From positions 186,001-250,000 of the forward strand of contig NZ_FNQB01000001.1 in NCBI RefSeq assembly GCF_900107455.1: a stretch of DNA of 64,000 bases. Direction: 5' to 3'. The stretch is from Asanoa ishikariensis. GTDB taxonomy: Bacteria; Actinomycetota; Actinomycetes; Mycobacteriales; Micromonosporaceae. Positions 16,301 to 25,274 of this stretch are shown piece by piece. How positions within the stretch are numbered: the first letter of the stretch is position 1; the number at the start of each line of letters is the position of its first letter. The notes beneath the pieces were generated by a model that was not told the origin of the DNA, made no database searches, and was given only the letters and a program-made list of their open reading frames with translations. Made by a program: the position numbers and the translations under genes.

Positions 16301-17761
16301 TCAGCCGCGGGGGAGTCGGACCTCCGCGACCGTGCCGCCGCCATCTCGCGGGCGGAGCGACACCCATCCGTTCTGTCGCTCTATGACCCTTCGTACCAGG
16401 TAAAGCCCTAATCCGGCGCCCGGATACCGGCGCCGGTCACCCGATTCGGCCTGCCAGAACCGGTCGAACGCGCGCTCCACATGTTCGGGTCGTACCCCGA
16501 TGCCTCGATCGGAAACGCGGAACACAACGGTCCGTTCGTCACTCTGCGCAGTCAGCTCGATCGCGGTGCCGTCGATGCTGTACTTGTCGGCGTTCGTCAC
16601 GAGCTCGGTCAGGATCGTGGTGATCGTGCTCCGGTCGCCGATCGCCTTGGGCAGGTCGACCGGCAGTCGGACCAGCAACCGTCGGCGCAGCGCGGTGGGC
16701 AGGTCCCGCTCGGCGACCCGCAGCGACTCGACGAGGTCGAAGGGCGTGGGTGGCGAGCCGGCGGTCGGGCCGCTCTGGTCGGCCGCGGAGAGCAGTCGGT
16801 CGACCAGCTTGGCCAGCTCGCCGGCGCGCTGGCCGATGACGTCGGTGGCGTGGCGGCGCTCGTACTCGGGTAGCTCGTCCCAGTGGCTGTTCAGGGTGTC
16901 CGCGTACCCCTTGATCACCGTGACCGGGGTGCGCAGCTCATGGCTGGTCAGGGCGACGAAGAGGTCGCGGTCGCCCTCGCGGCGGTGCTGGTCGCTGATG
17001 TCGCGGAAGGTGACGACCACCGAGTCGACGGTGCCGGTCAGCTCGCCTGCGGTGATCTTGAGCCAGCGGCCGTCGGCGAGCCGGTGGTCGAGCGTCTGGC
17101 CGAGCACCGGGATCGGGAACGGCAGCGTCGCGTTGAGCACGTCGGCCGTGCTGAGCCCGGTGACCGCCTCGGCGGCTGGGTTCCACAGCCGGACCTTGCG
17201 GTCGTAGTCGATGATCGCCAGGCCGTCGGCGAGGGCGGCGACCACCGGCCCGTCGCCGTGCACCGGGAGGCCGGCCTGGTGCCCGTACATGTGGGCCAGG
17301 TTGATGGCCACGAACTCGATCAACGTGTGGTGCTCGATGGTGGGCAGGTCCTCGACCTCGCGGTAGAACGCCTGGAGGCTGCCGATCACCAGCCCGCCCA
17401 GGATCACCCGGGTGACCAGCATGGTGTGCAGGCCGTGGCCGGTCGCCTGGTCCGGGAACTTCCCCGAAATCCGGTCGAGCGAGATCACCTGGGTGCGCAG
17501 GCCGGTGAGCAGCCGCTTGGTGGTCGGCGACTCCTTGTCGACCGGGCGGCCCAGCGCCCACTCGGCCTCGCCGGTCGCGGCGACGATCCGGCCGCCCGAC
17601 GGACCGTATTCCGCGAAGGTCATTCCCGCCGAGCTGAGGGCCTCCTGCGCGAGCCGCAGCAGGACGCCCAGGATCGGCAGACCCGCCTCGCCCGAGTTGA
17701 TCCGTTCGACCACCTCGGCGTGGCGGGCGATGAACGTCGCATAGTCCGGGCGCGCAGGCAC
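16301..17761 (-). CDS. PAS sensor histidine kinase (orphan)
   Basis: 486 residues without membrane segments, so cytoplasmic. Order: N-terminal GAF-like sensory region (about 20-165), a PAS domain (about 170-265, GLAIIDYDRKVRLWNPAAEAV), a HisKA dimerisation domain with phosphoacceptor His274 in the SHELRTP motif, and a HATPase with N box (ELVTNADKYS), DRGIGV and GAGLGLYLV G boxes. No response regulator gene adjoins; the next gene downstream is a solo HATPase protein. GTG start; CACACT 6 nt upstream is a weak -10. It probably signals to an unlinked regulator. Confidence 0.93.
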   Translation of the reverse strand: MPARPDYATFIARHAEVVERINSGEAGLPILGVLLRLAQEALSSAGMTFAEYGPSGGRIVAATGEAEWALGRPVDKESPTTKRLLTGLRTQVISLDRISGKFPDQATGHGLHTMLVTRVILGGLVIGSLQAFYREVEDLPTIEHHTLIEFVAINLAHMYGHQAGLPVHGDGPVVAALADGLAIIDYDRKVRLWNPAAEAVTGLSTADVLNATLPFPIPVLGQTLDHRLADGRWLKITAGELTGTVDSVVVTFRDISDQHRREGDRDLFVALTSHELRTPVTVIKGYADTLNSHWDELPEYERRHATDVIGQRAGELAKLVDRLLSAADQSGPTAGSPPTPFDLVESLRVAERDLPTALRRRLLVRLPVDLPKAIGDRSTITTILTELVTNADKYSIDGTAIELTAQSDERTVVFRVSDRGIGVRPEHVERAFDRFWQAESGDRRRYPGAGLGLYLVRRVIERQNGWVSLRPRDGGGTVAEVRLPRG

Positions 17762-17803
17762 GTCCCGAGTGTGCCCAACCCGAGCGCTGGGGAAAAGCCC
17801 TGG

Positions 17804-18586
17804 CTAACGCCCGATGTGCTTGAGAACGAACGCGGGGCGGTCGGTGATGATGCCGTCGACGCCCAGATCGATCAGCATGTCGATCTCGTCAGGGTCGTTG
17901 ACGGTCCAGACGAAGACCCGGTTTCCGGCGGCCTGGAGGGTACGGACGAGCCGTGGCCGGGCCTTGACCAGGTGGATGCCGGGGCCGGCGATCCGGGCGC
18001 CGAACGGCAGGGTGCCGCGCAGGGCCGAGGGGAGCAGCTCCATCAGCAGGGCGGTGGGCAGACCGGGTGCCAGCTCTCGCATCCGGCGCACGGCGAGTGC
18101 CGAGAACGACATCACGGTCACCGCCACCCGCTCGCTGTCCCGAGGCTGGTCCAGGCCGTAGCGGCGCAGGGCCGTCGCGAGCGCCCGCTCGACGTCGCCG
18201 CCGTGATGGGTCGGGTGCTTGGTCTCGATCAGCACCTGGACCTCACGCCCGGCGTCGCGGACGGCGCCGAGCAGCCGGTCGAGCGTGAGCAGCCGGGCCC
18301 GGTCAGGGTCCGGCGGGTCGTCGGTGCCGGACCGGTCACCCCAGTTGCCGAACTCGAGCGCGTCGAGCTCGGCCAGCGTGTGCCGGCTGACCCGGCCCTT
18401 GCCGTTGCTGGTGCGGTCCAACCGCCGGTCGTGTACGCAGACCAGGTGACCGTCCTTGGTCAAGCGGACATCGCACTCGACCCCGTCGGCGCCCTCGTCG
18501 AGCGCCTTGAGATAAGCCGGCAGCGTGTGCTCCGGCAGGACCGCGGAGGAACCGCGGTGCGCGAAGATCAACGGCGACTCGCCCAC
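17804..18586 (-). CDS. glpQ: Glycerophosphodiester phosphodiesterase
   Basis: 260 residues of a TIM-barrel GDPD, hydrolysing glycerophosphodiesters to sn-glycerol 3-phosphate plus alcohol. The N-terminal FAHRGSSAVLPEHTLPAY (residues 8-25) carries the catalytic His and Arg; the usual PENT reads PEHT here. The GVECDVRLTKDGHLVCVHD segment supplies the metal-binding Glu/Asp and second catalytic His. No signal peptide, so cytoplasmic. Seven nucleotides separate it from the upstream rhodanese gene, making a two-gene operon. Mycobacterial GlpQ1 is similarly found in the oriC-proximal region. Confidence 0.92.
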   Translation of the reverse strand: MGESPLIFAHRGSSAVLPEHTLPAYLKALDEGADGVECDVRLTKDGHLVCVHDRRLDRTSNGKGRVSRHTLAELDALEFGNWGDRSGTDDPPDPDRARLLTLDRLLGAVRDAGREVQVLIETKHPTHHGGDVERALATALRRYGLDQPRDSERVAVTVMSFSALAVRRMRELAPGLPTALLMELLPSALRGTLPFGARIAGPGIHLVKARPRLVRTLQAAGNRVFVWTVNDPDEIDMLIDLGVDGIITDRPAFVLKHIGR

Positions 18587-18593
18587 AGGTGGC

Positions 18594-18932
18594 TCAGACG
18601 ACGCGGGCCGGTTGGCCGTTTTCGCTGACCATCGGGCGGCCGGCCGACTGCCAGGCCTCCATGCCGCCGTCGAGGTTGCGCACGTTGTCCCAGCCCTGCT
18701 TGGCCAGATAGGTCACGACCTGGGCCGAGCGGCCCCCCATCCGGCACACGACCACCACGTCCGCGTCGGTCGGCACGTCGGCCAGCCGCGCGGGCACCTC
18801 CATCATCGGCACATGGTGCGCGTCAGGCGCGTGCCCGGCCGCCCACTCGTCGTCTTCGCGGACGTCGAGCAGGTAGGCGTCCTCAGGCACATCTTCCGCG
18901 TTCACCCACGGAACCGGTTGCGGTCTCCACAC
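18594..18932 (-). CDS. Single-domain rhodanese
   Basis: 112 residues forming one rhodanese domain; the active-site loop is CRMGGRS with Cys63, the residue that carries the persulfide. Such small proteins transfer sulfur or act as thiol carriers in the cytoplasm. GTG start at 18932 with no Shine-Dalgarno; a TACTCT hexamer lies 7 nt upstream. First gene of a tight operon with the GDPD gene, although no metabolic link between the two is evident. Confidence 0.92.
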   Translation of the reverse strand: MWRPQPVPWVNAEDVPEDAYLLDVREDDEWAAGHAPDAHHVPMMEVPARLADVPTDADVVVVCRMGGRSAQVVTYLAKQGWDNVRNLDGGMEAWQSAGRPMVSENGQPARVV

Positions 18933-18939
18933 GACACCC

Positions 18940-18945
18940 AGAGTA
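18940..18945 (-). promoter_or_regulatory. Candidate -10 box of a leaderless rhodanese-GDPD promoter
   Basis: TACTCT on the minus strand, 7 nt before the GTG start at 18932; no Shine-Dalgarno. Confidence 0.5.
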
Positions 18946-18992
18946 GGCCCTGCTCTTTGACCCCACTCCGGGGCCGGGTCTCCGCCATGGGC

Positions 18993-20063
18993 CTAGATGT
19001 GGTTGACCCATTTCGGGTTGGCTGCGGCCCAGCCGGCCACGTCGCCCTCCCGGATCGCCTTGAACAGGCCGTCGGCGTCCGAGGTGAGGACGTTGTAGGA
19101 GGTGCCGTCGATGCGGGCGCCGGTGGAGGGCATGCGGATGCCGTAGACGTTGTCGGCACGGATGTGGCGCAGGGCGAGGACCAGGTCATTGAGGGGTACG
19201 CCGTTGGTGTCGACGGTCATCGTGCCGCCGATGGCCCGGATCGTCTGGTCCAGCTTGAGCGGGTTGGCCAGCACGGTCGGGTCGGTGAGCTTCTGGGCGA
19301 TCGCCTTGAGGATCTGTTGCTGGTGCCGCTGCCGGTCGTAGTCGCCGCGGGGGAGTCCGTAGCGCTGCCGCGCGTAGTCGAGGGACTGCGCCCCGTCCAT
19401 CCGGTAGCAACCCATGGGGAAGATGTGGCCGGTGTGAATCGATTTGACCTGTCGGTCGACGCAGACGTCGACGCCGCCGAGCAGGTCGACCACCCGTTGG
19501 AAGCCGGTGAAGTCCACGATCGCGGCCCCGTCGAAGCGCACGCCGGTGAGGTTCGTGACGGTGGCCGAGAGCAGTTTGGCGCCGTCGGACTGGCCGTACT
19601 GGAACGCCGCATTGATCTTGTCCTGGCCGCCCTTGTACTGCCCTTGCGGGTACGGCGGGATGGTCACCCGCAGGTCGCGGGGTATCGAGATCAGGTATGC
19701 CCGGTCGAGCCCGGCCGGTATGTGCACGATCACGATCGAGTCGGCCCGGTGACTGTTCGGGCTCGTCGGCCGTTGGTCCGAGCCGATCAACAGATAGTTG
19801 AGCGGTCCGGTCAGCTCGCCGCTGCCGGTCCGGGCGCCCGAGTCGAGCAGGTCGGCCTTGTGCAGCGCGTCCTCAAGGCGGGCGGAGAGGAACTTGAGCC
19901 CGCCGAGGCTGAGGCCGGCGAGGACGGCGAGTGCGATGCCGACGACGATGAAGATCTTGGCCCAGCGTGGCCGCGCGGCCCGTGCACCGTCTGGTGCACG
20001 GGGACGCTTGTCCCGCTTGCGATCCGCGCTGGGAATGGCCCCTCCCGACCCCGCTGCCGCCAC
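18993..20063 (-). CDS. LytR-CpsA-Psr (LCP) family cell-wall ligase 1
   Basis: 356 residues. A basic cytoplasmic N terminus is followed by one transmembrane helix (about 38-58, FIVVGIALAVLAGLSLGGL) and an extracellular LCP domain (about 92-300). Family landmarks include LLIGSDQRP, the S-I-P-R-D-L loop and YARQRYGLPRGDYDRQRHQQ with the Arg residues that bind the polyprenyl pyrophosphate head. LCP enzymes attach undecaprenyl-linked glycopolymers (teichoic acid, arabinogalactan, capsule) to peptidoglycan. GTG start. The paralogue directly upstream suggests duplication with different acceptor or donor preferences. Confidence 0.93.
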   Translation of the reverse strand: MAAAGSGGAIPSADRKRDKRPRAPDGARAARPRWAKIFIVVGIALAVLAGLSLGGLKFLSARLEDALHKADLLDSGARTGSGELTGPLNYLLIGSDQRPTSPNSHRADSIVIVHIPAGLDRAYLISIPRDLRVTIPPYPQGQYKGGQDKINAAFQYGQSDGAKLLSATVTNLTGVRFDGAAIVDFTGFQRVVDLLGGVDVCVDRQVKSIHTGHIFPMGCYRMDGAQSLDYARQRYGLPRGDYDRQRHQQQILKAIAQKLTDPTVLANPLKLDQTIRAIGGTMTVDTNGVPLNDLVLALRHIRADNVYGIRMPSTGARIDGTSYNVLTSDADGLFKAIREGDVAGWAAANPKWVNHI

Positions 20064-20136
20064 GATCTAGCGTCAGCTTAAGTCGGATATGTCGGGCCAG
20101 GGCCACCCTAGTCATTCGTCCGGAACGGGGTATTTG

Positions 20137-21378
20137 TCACTTCTTGTTGGCTGTCGCCCACTCTGCCATCTTGTCGTCGGACATCGCCTTGTACATCGCC
20201 AGCGCCTTGTTCTTGTCCGAGACCACCACCGACTCGCCGCCGATGGTCTGGCTGCCGCTGTATGGACTCGTAAGGAACTTCAGGTTGTCGCCGCGCAGGC
20301 TGCGGAACTGGAGCGCCATGTCGACCAGCGAGAAGCTCTCGTCGACGGTGACCGCGTTCGTGACCGCCTTGAGGAAGCTGTTGAGCTTGCCCGGGTTGGT
20401 CAGCGTGCCGGAGCTGGCCGCCTTGTCCATCAGCGCGCGCATGAAGTCCTGCTGGTGCCGCATCCGGGCGAAGTCGCCATCGGGGAACTGCTTGCGCTGG
20501 CGGACCCAGTCGAGCGCCTCGTCGCCGTTCATGTGGTTGACGCCCTTCTGGAAGGTGCGGAAGGGCTTGTGGATCGACTTGACGGTCCGCTCCACGTTGA
20601 GGTCGACGCCGCCGAGCGCGTCGGTGACTTCCTTGAAGCCTGCGAAGTCGACGGCCATCACGTGATCCATCCGGACGTCGGTGAAGCACTCGACCGTACG
20701 CACGGCCAGGGGGAGCCCGCCGAAGGCGAACGCGGCGTTGACCTTGTGTCGTTCGGAGTCGGCGCACTCGGCCTTGGCCGACTTGGGCACCGGCACGTAG
20801 AGGTCACGCGGGATGGAGACCAGGTAGGCCTTGTCCTGCGAGGCGGGGATGTGCATCACGATGATCGTGTCGGCCCGCCACTTGCCGGCCTTGTCGAGCG
20901 CGGCGTCGGGGTCGCGGGAGTCGGTGCCGACCATCAGGATGTTGAGCGCGCCGCTGGCCGTCTTGGCCGGCCGGCCGTTGGTGATCTCCGAGAACGGGTC
21001 GGTCCGTCCGATGTTGCCGTTGAGCGCCCGCACGTAGATCCACGTGCCGCCGGCGCCGAGCAGGCCGAGCAGCGTGAGGGCGGCGACCGCGACCAGGGCG
21101 ATCCGGCCCCACTTGGGCTGTGGGCCCTTGCGGTAGGGAGTGCCGGGGCGGCGCGGACCGCGAGGGCCGCCGGGGCCACCCGGACCGCCACCCACTCGCC
21201 CGACACCACGGGGCGGGCCGGACTCACCGCGGGCACCGGGCACGTGTGCCCGACCGCTGATCCGGGTGCCCGATGGTGCCCCCGAAACCGGGACCCCGGA
21301 CACCGGCGCGCTGGACGAACCGCCAGGCACCGCGGCGCGGCCGTAGGTGCCACCGGAGGATGACGTGGTCGCAGACAT
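20137..21378 (-). CDS. LytR-CpsA-Psr (LCP) family cell-wall ligase 2
   Basis: 413 residues from the ATG at 21378; a TTG start at 21450 would add 24 residues and cannot be excluded because no clear Shine-Dalgarno precedes either. The first 95 residues are a low-complexity Gly/Pro/Arg/Ser-rich cytoplasmic leader, then one membrane helix (about 105-128), then the LCP domain with LMVGTDSRDP, VSIPRDLYVPVP and DWVRQRKQFPDGDFARMRHQQ. Role as for the neighbouring paralogue: transfer of polyprenyl-linked glycopolymer to the wall. It follows the epimerase gene by about 100 nt on the same strand. Confidence 0.92.
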   Translation of the reverse strand: MSATTSSSGGTYGRAAVPGGSSSAPVSGVPVSGAPSGTRISGRAHVPGARGESGPPRGVGRVGGGPGGPGGPRGPRRPGTPYRKGPQPKWGRIALVAVAALTLLGLLGAGGTWIYVRALNGNIGRTDPFSEITNGRPAKTASGALNILMVGTDSRDPDAALDKAGKWRADTIIVMHIPASQDKAYLVSIPRDLYVPVPKSAKAECADSERHKVNAAFAFGGLPLAVRTVECFTDVRMDHVMAVDFAGFKEVTDALGGVDLNVERTVKSIHKPFRTFQKGVNHMNGDEALDWVRQRKQFPDGDFARMRHQQDFMRALMDKAASSGTLTNPGKLNSFLKAVTNAVTVDESFSLVDMALQFRSLRGDNLKFLTSPYSGSQTIGGESVVVSDKNKALAMYKAMSDDKMAEWATANKK

Positions 21379-21478
21379 GTCACTCAGGGTACGAAGCAAA
21401 CCTGGGTCTGGCTCACAACCAACGCCGGCACGGCACGAAGTTGGTAGCAAAAATTTCGGGTCTGACCTGGGGATTTAG

Positions 21479-22456
21479 CTAGATCGCGCGGCGGCGGAAG
21501 TCATCGATGGTGCGCCGCAGCCCCTCCTCGGGAGGGGTCGTCGGCTCGAAGCCCAGTTGGGTGCGGGCCAGCGTCAGGTCCGGCCGGCGCATCTCGGGGT
21601 CGTCGGCGGTGCGTGACATGAAGGTCACTGTGGAGGAGCTGCCGGTCAGCCGCACGATCGTCTCGGCGAGGTCGCGCATGGACATCTCGTGCTCGTCGCC
21701 GCAGTTGATCGGGCCCGCCTCGGTCGAGTCGAGCAGCAGCAGGATGCCGCGCACGAGGTCGTCGACGTAGCAGATGGACCGGGTCTGCTCTCCGTTGCCG
21801 TGCACGGTGATCGACTCGCCGCGCAGCGCCTGCGCGATGAACGTCGGGATCGCCCGGCCGTCGTCGGGGCGCATCCGGGGGCCGTACGTGTTGAAGATCC
21901 GCACGATCGCGGTGTCGAGCCCGCGGTAGCGGTGATAGGCCATGGTGGACGCCTCGGAGAAGCGCTTGGCCTCGTCGTAGACGCTGCGGATGCCGACCGG
22001 GTTGACGTTGCCCCAGTAGGTCTCGACCTGCGGGTGCACCAGCGGGTCGCCGTATGCCTCGGAGGTGGACGCCATCAGGAACCGGGCACCGTCGGCGACC
22101 GCGCGCTCGAGCAGGTGCAGCGTCGCGATCGACCCGACCCGGAGGATCTCGATCGGGAGCGTGGTGAAGTCCTTGGGGCTCGCCGGCGACGCCATGTGCA
22201 GGATCGCGTCGAACCGGCCCGCGACCGCCGGGTGGTGCGTCGGCAGCCCGTCGGCGACGTCGCCCTCGACCAGCGTGAACAGCGGGTTGTCGATGAGGTG
22301 GGTGACGTTTTCCTTGGATCCGGTGACGAAGTTGTCCACCGCGACCACCGTGCAACCCCGGGCGATCAGGGCATCGATCAGGTGGGACGGGACGAAACCG
22401 GCGCCTCCTGTGACGAGGACGCGATGACCGGCTCCGAAACGTTGGGCAACCACCAT
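21479..22456 (-). CDS. UDP-glucuronate-decarboxylase-like NAD-dependent epimerase/dehydratase
   Basis: 325 residues of an extended short-chain dehydrogenase. NAD site VTGGAGFVPSHL (residues 14-25, GxxGxxx type), catalytic region MASTSEAYGDP and the Y-D-E-A-K catalytic Tyr/Lys. The order and the RIFNTYGPRMRPDDGRAIP and GEQTRSICYVDDL segments are characteristic of UDP-xylose synthase (UXS) and close relatives acting on nucleotide sugars. It probably supplies an activated pentose or similar donor for the wall polymers that the two neighbouring LCP ligases handle; that link is inference. Confidence 0.85.
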   Translation of the reverse strand: MVVAQRFGAGHRVLVTGGAGFVPSHLIDALIARGCTVVAVDNFVTGSKENVTHLIDNPLFTLVEGDVADGLPTHHPAVAGRFDAILHMASPASPKDFTTLPIEILRVGSIATLHLLERAVADGARFLMASTSEAYGDPLVHPQVETYWGNVNPVGIRSVYDEAKRFSEASTMAYHRYRGLDTAIVRIFNTYGPRMRPDDGRAIPTFIAQALRGESITVHGNGEQTRSICYVDDLVRGILLLLDSTEAGPINCGDEHEMSMRDLAETIVRLTGSSSTVTFMSRTADDPEMRRPDLTLARTQLGFEPTTPPEEGLRRTIDDFRRRAI

Positions 22457-22462
22457 ATGCCC

Positions 22463-22468
22463 AGCCTA
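22463..22468 (-). promoter_or_regulatory. Candidate -10 box of a leaderless epimerase promoter
   Basis: TAGGCT on the minus strand, 6 nt before the ATG at 22456; no Shine-Dalgarno. Confidence 0.5.
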
Positions 22469-22520
22469 CCGAGCCTGCGGATCACCGGCTGGGGCCGGGC
22501 ACCCCATTGGGTGCGGAACA

Positions 22521-22549
22521 GGCCCCGGCGGTGTGCCGCCGCCGGGGCC
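22521..22549 (-). terminator. Hairpin after the actP-type symporter gene
   Basis: An 11-bp perfect GC-rich inverted repeat (GGCCCCGGCGG / CCGCCGGGGCC) with a 7-nt loop, 9 nt beyond the symporter stop on the minus strand. No T-tract is visible, so it may be a weak or GC-type terminator. Confidence 0.6.
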
Positions 22550-22557
22550 CGCGTGAC

Positions 22558-24231
22558 CTAGTGGGCGCCCGAGCCGGTGAGGGATCGGACTTCCAACTCC
22601 GCGTATTTCGCGTCGTCACGCTCCTTGGAGATGATCGTGCCGAGCCAGCCGCAGAAGAAGCCGAACGGGATCGAGATCAGGCCCGGGTTGTTCAGCGGGA
22701 ACCACTGCCAGTCCGACTTCGAGAACATCGCGGTGGCGGAGCCGGAGACGACCGGAGAGAAGAACACCAGCACCACTGCTGAGATCAACCCACCGTAGAT
22801 CGCCCAGGTCGCACCGGACGTGTTGAACCGCTTCCAGAACAGGCTGTAAAGGATCGCCGGCAGGTTGCCGGACGCGGCCACGGCGAACGCCAGCGCGACC
22901 AGGAAGGCCACGTTGAGGTTCTGCGCGAAGATCGACAGCAGGATCGCGATCGCGCCGATCGCCAGTGCGGAGATCCGGGCGACGTTGACCTCCTGCCGCT
23001 CCGAGGCCTTACCGTCCTTGACCACATTGGCGTAGAAGTCGTGCGCGAGGCTCGACGACGACGCCAGGGTCAGGCCGGCGACCACGGCGAGGATGGTCGC
23101 GAACGCCACCGCCGCGATGATCGCCAACAGCGTCGCCCCGCCGGTCTCGCCGCCGAGGAACCGGCGGCCGAGCTCCTGCGCGAGCTGTGGAGCGGCCGTG
23201 TTGCCGGCCTTGTCCTGTGCGGTGATCGCCTCGCTGCCGACCAGCGCCGCGGCACCGAAGCCGAGGGCCAGCGTGAACAGGTAGAACGTGCCGATGATGC
23301 CGATCGCCCAGAGCACGCTCTTGCGGGCCGCCCGCGCCGTCGGCACGGTGTAGAAGCGGATCAGGATGTGCGGCAGGCCGGCGGTGCCGAGCACGAGCGC
23401 GATGCCGAGCGACAGCAGGTCCATCTTGTTGTAGAAGGTCTGTGTCGCGTTGTTGGCCACCTCGACGCCGTATCTGAGCCCGGGTTCGAGGAACGCCTCG
23501 CCCTTGCCGGACGACTGCGCCGCGTCGCCGAGCAGCGACGAGAGGTTGAACTTGAAGACCGACAGCACGAGGATCGTCATGACCAGCGCGCCGGTCATCA
23601 GCAGGAACGCCTTGACGATCTGGACGTACGTGGTGCCCTTCATGCCGCCGATGGTCACGTAGATGATCATCAGCGCGCCGACCAGCACGATGGTCGCGAT
23701 CTTCGCCGCGCCGGCGTCCATGCCCATGAACGTGGTGCCTGGCTTGATGCCGAGCAGCAGCGCGACCAGCGCGCCGGCGCCCACCATCTGGGCCAGCAGG
23801 TAGAAGATCGACACGGTGATCGTGGAGACCGCCGCCGCGGTGCGGACCGGCTTCTGCCGCATCCGGAACGCGAGTACGTCCGCCATCGTGTAGCGGCCCG
23901 AGTTACGCAGTAGCTCGGCGACCAGCAGCAGGGCGACCAGCCAGGCCACCAGGAAGCCGATCGAGTACAGGAAGCCGTCGTAGCCGTTGAGCGCGATGAT
24001 GCCGGCGATGCCGAGGAACGACGCCGCCGACATGTAGTCGCCGCCGATCGCCATGCCGTTCTGGAAGCCCGAGAACGACCGGCCGCCGGCGTAGAAGTCG
24101 GTCGCCGTCTTGGTCTGCCGGCTCGCCCAGACCGTGATCGCCAGCGTGACAGCCACGAAGACCAGGAACAGGATGATCGTCAGCGTACGAGCGGTGCTGC
24201 TCGTCGCCTCAGCCGCGAGGACCGTCGGCAC
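22558..24231 (-). CDS. actP: Cation/acetate symporter (ActP type)
   Basis: 557 residues from the GTG at 24231, supported by GGAGG 6 nt upstream; it overlaps the preceding gene by 23 nt. About thirteen transmembrane helices, the sodium:solute symporter fold. DFYAGGRSFSGFQNGMAIGGDYMSAASFLGI (described as D-F-Y-A-G-G-R and G-D-Y-M-S-A-A-S-F-L-G) is the family signature in helices 1-2 and GTAGLPHILIRFYTVP the helix-8 region. Imports acetate and similar short monocarboxylates with sodium. The small DUF485 partner is encoded immediately upstream. Confidence 0.93.
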   Translation of the reverse strand: MPTVLAAEATSSTARTLTIILFLVFVAVTLAITVWASRQTKTATDFYAGGRSFSGFQNGMAIGGDYMSAASFLGIAGIIALNGYDGFLYSIGFLVAWLVALLLVAELLRNSGRYTMADVLAFRMRQKPVRTAAAVSTITVSIFYLLAQMVGAGALVALLLGIKPGTTFMGMDAGAAKIATIVLVGALMIIYVTIGGMKGTTYVQIVKAFLLMTGALVMTILVLSVFKFNLSSLLGDAAQSSGKGEAFLEPGLRYGVEVANNATQTFYNKMDLLSLGIALVLGTAGLPHILIRFYTVPTARAARKSVLWAIGIIGTFYLFTLALGFGAAALVGSEAITAQDKAGNTAAPQLAQELGRRFLGGETGGATLLAIIAAVAFATILAVVAGLTLASSSSLAHDFYANVVKDGKASERQEVNVARISALAIGAIAILLSIFAQNLNVAFLVALAFAVAASGNLPAILYSLFWKRFNTSGATWAIYGGLISAVVLVFFSPVVSGSATAMFSKSDWQWFPLNNPGLISIPFGFFCGWLGTIISKERDDAKYAELEVRSLTGSGAH

Positions 24232-24580
24232 TCGGCACCTCCCCAAGCTCTTCGTGGATCTTGTCGGCCAGCGGGTCTACCCGGCGGCTGGCGTACCGCG
24301 CGTAGAGCCAGGCGATCAGGAAGGTCGTGACGAACTGGAGCAGACCGAAGATCAGGGCCACGTTGATGTGGCTGTCACCGATCCGGATGCTCATGAAGTC
24401 ACGGGCGTACGCGGACAGGATCACGTAGAGCGCGTACCAGACGAAGAACGCCACGGTCATCGGGAACACGAAGCCGCGGAGCGCCTTGCGTAGCTGGGCG
24501 AACTCCGGCGAACGCTGCACGGCCAGATACCGGTCCTCGGGTGTCTCCGTGGGAGCGGTGTCTCTCGCCTCCGTACTCAT
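24209..24580 (-). CDS. DUF485 small membrane partner of ActP (YjcH type)
   Basis: 123 residues from the ATG at 24580; the longer frame to 24727 has no support. Two membrane helices (about 45-66 and 78-102) with FVFPMTVAFFVWYALYVIL and the SIRIGDSHINVALIFGLLQF loop typical of DUF485/YjcH, which almost always precede ActP symporters. Presumed accessory or regulatory subunit in the cytoplasmic membrane. Overlaps actP by 23 nt, implying coupled translation. Confidence 0.9.
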   Translation of the reverse strand: MSTEARDTAPTETPEDRYLAVQRSPEFAQLRKALRGFVFPMTVAFFVWYALYVILSAYARDFMSIRIGDSHINVALIFGLLQFVTTFLIAWLYARYASRRVDPLADKIHEELGEVPSADGPRG

Positions 24581-24748
24581 GTGGTCACCACCTTCACGGG
24601 GGGCGTAGGGACAGGGCTGAACAGGCGCACCGTAGGTACGGCCCGACGAACCCCGGAACCCCCAGGCAGGCGAGCGCAGCCACCTGCGCCGAACGGACAA
24701 GTGGCTGCGCCGAGTGACCCCGGTCACGCCGTTGAACGGCTGGCCCGG

Positions 24749-25270
24749 TCAGCCCGCCAGGTATCGACCGCGGTAGTGGATCAGTGGTGGCCCGTCGCCG
24801 AGGATCTCCACCTGCTCGATGGTGGCCTCGACCAGCAGCCCCCAGCCGAACTCGCGTGCGCTGTCGAGACGGCAGCCGGCCCACGCGCCGGCGTCGGCGG
24901 GAACCGGGCCGAACGGCGTCTGCGTCCACTGTCCAGTCCGGAAGAGTCCGCCGGGCGCGGGCATCAGCCCGGCGAACCGGTCGGCGAGCTGGCCCTGCCC
25001 GGCGGCGAGCGGGGTGACCGCGAACCGGCCCGCCGCCGACACCGCCGTCCACAGGTCGGCCTCGTCGTCGAGGTGGCCGATCAGCCGGCCGGGGTCGCCG
25101 TCGATGACGAGGGTGGACGAGACGGTGAACCCGGCAGGCCCGGGCGCGGTCCAGAGGGTCACCGGCGACGCCAGCCGGCCGCGGAACCGCCGGATCGGCG
25201 AGCGCGCCTCCTCGGGGGTCGCGAACGGGTCGGTGCCGTGGATCTGCGCGCCGGGCTCGATCGGGTCCAC
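24749..25270 (-). CDS. Flavin-reductase-like FMN-binding split-barrel protein
   Basis: 173 residues. The split-barrel flavin reductase fold is indicated by SPVTLWTAPGPAGFTVSSTLVIDGDPGRLIGHLDDEADLW (segments SPVTL, F-T-V-S-S, D-x-D-L) and the terminal GDGPPLIHYRGRY strand that is typical of flavin reductase-domain proteins. Likely binds FMN and either reduces free flavin or serves a monooxygenase; no partner oxygenase is adjacent. It follows the ABC permease gene by 4 nt on the same strand, so it is probably co-transcribed with the ABC genes. Confidence 0.75.
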   Translation of the reverse strand: MDPIEPGAQIHGTDPFATPEEARSPIRRFRGRLASPVTLWTAPGPAGFTVSSTLVIDGDPGRLIGHLDDEADLWTAVSAAGRFAVTPLAAGQGQLADRFAGLMPAPGGLFRTGQWTQTPFGPVPADAGAWAGCRLDSAREFGWGLLVEATIEQVEILGDGPPLIHYRGRYLAG

Positions 25271-25274
25271 GGCG

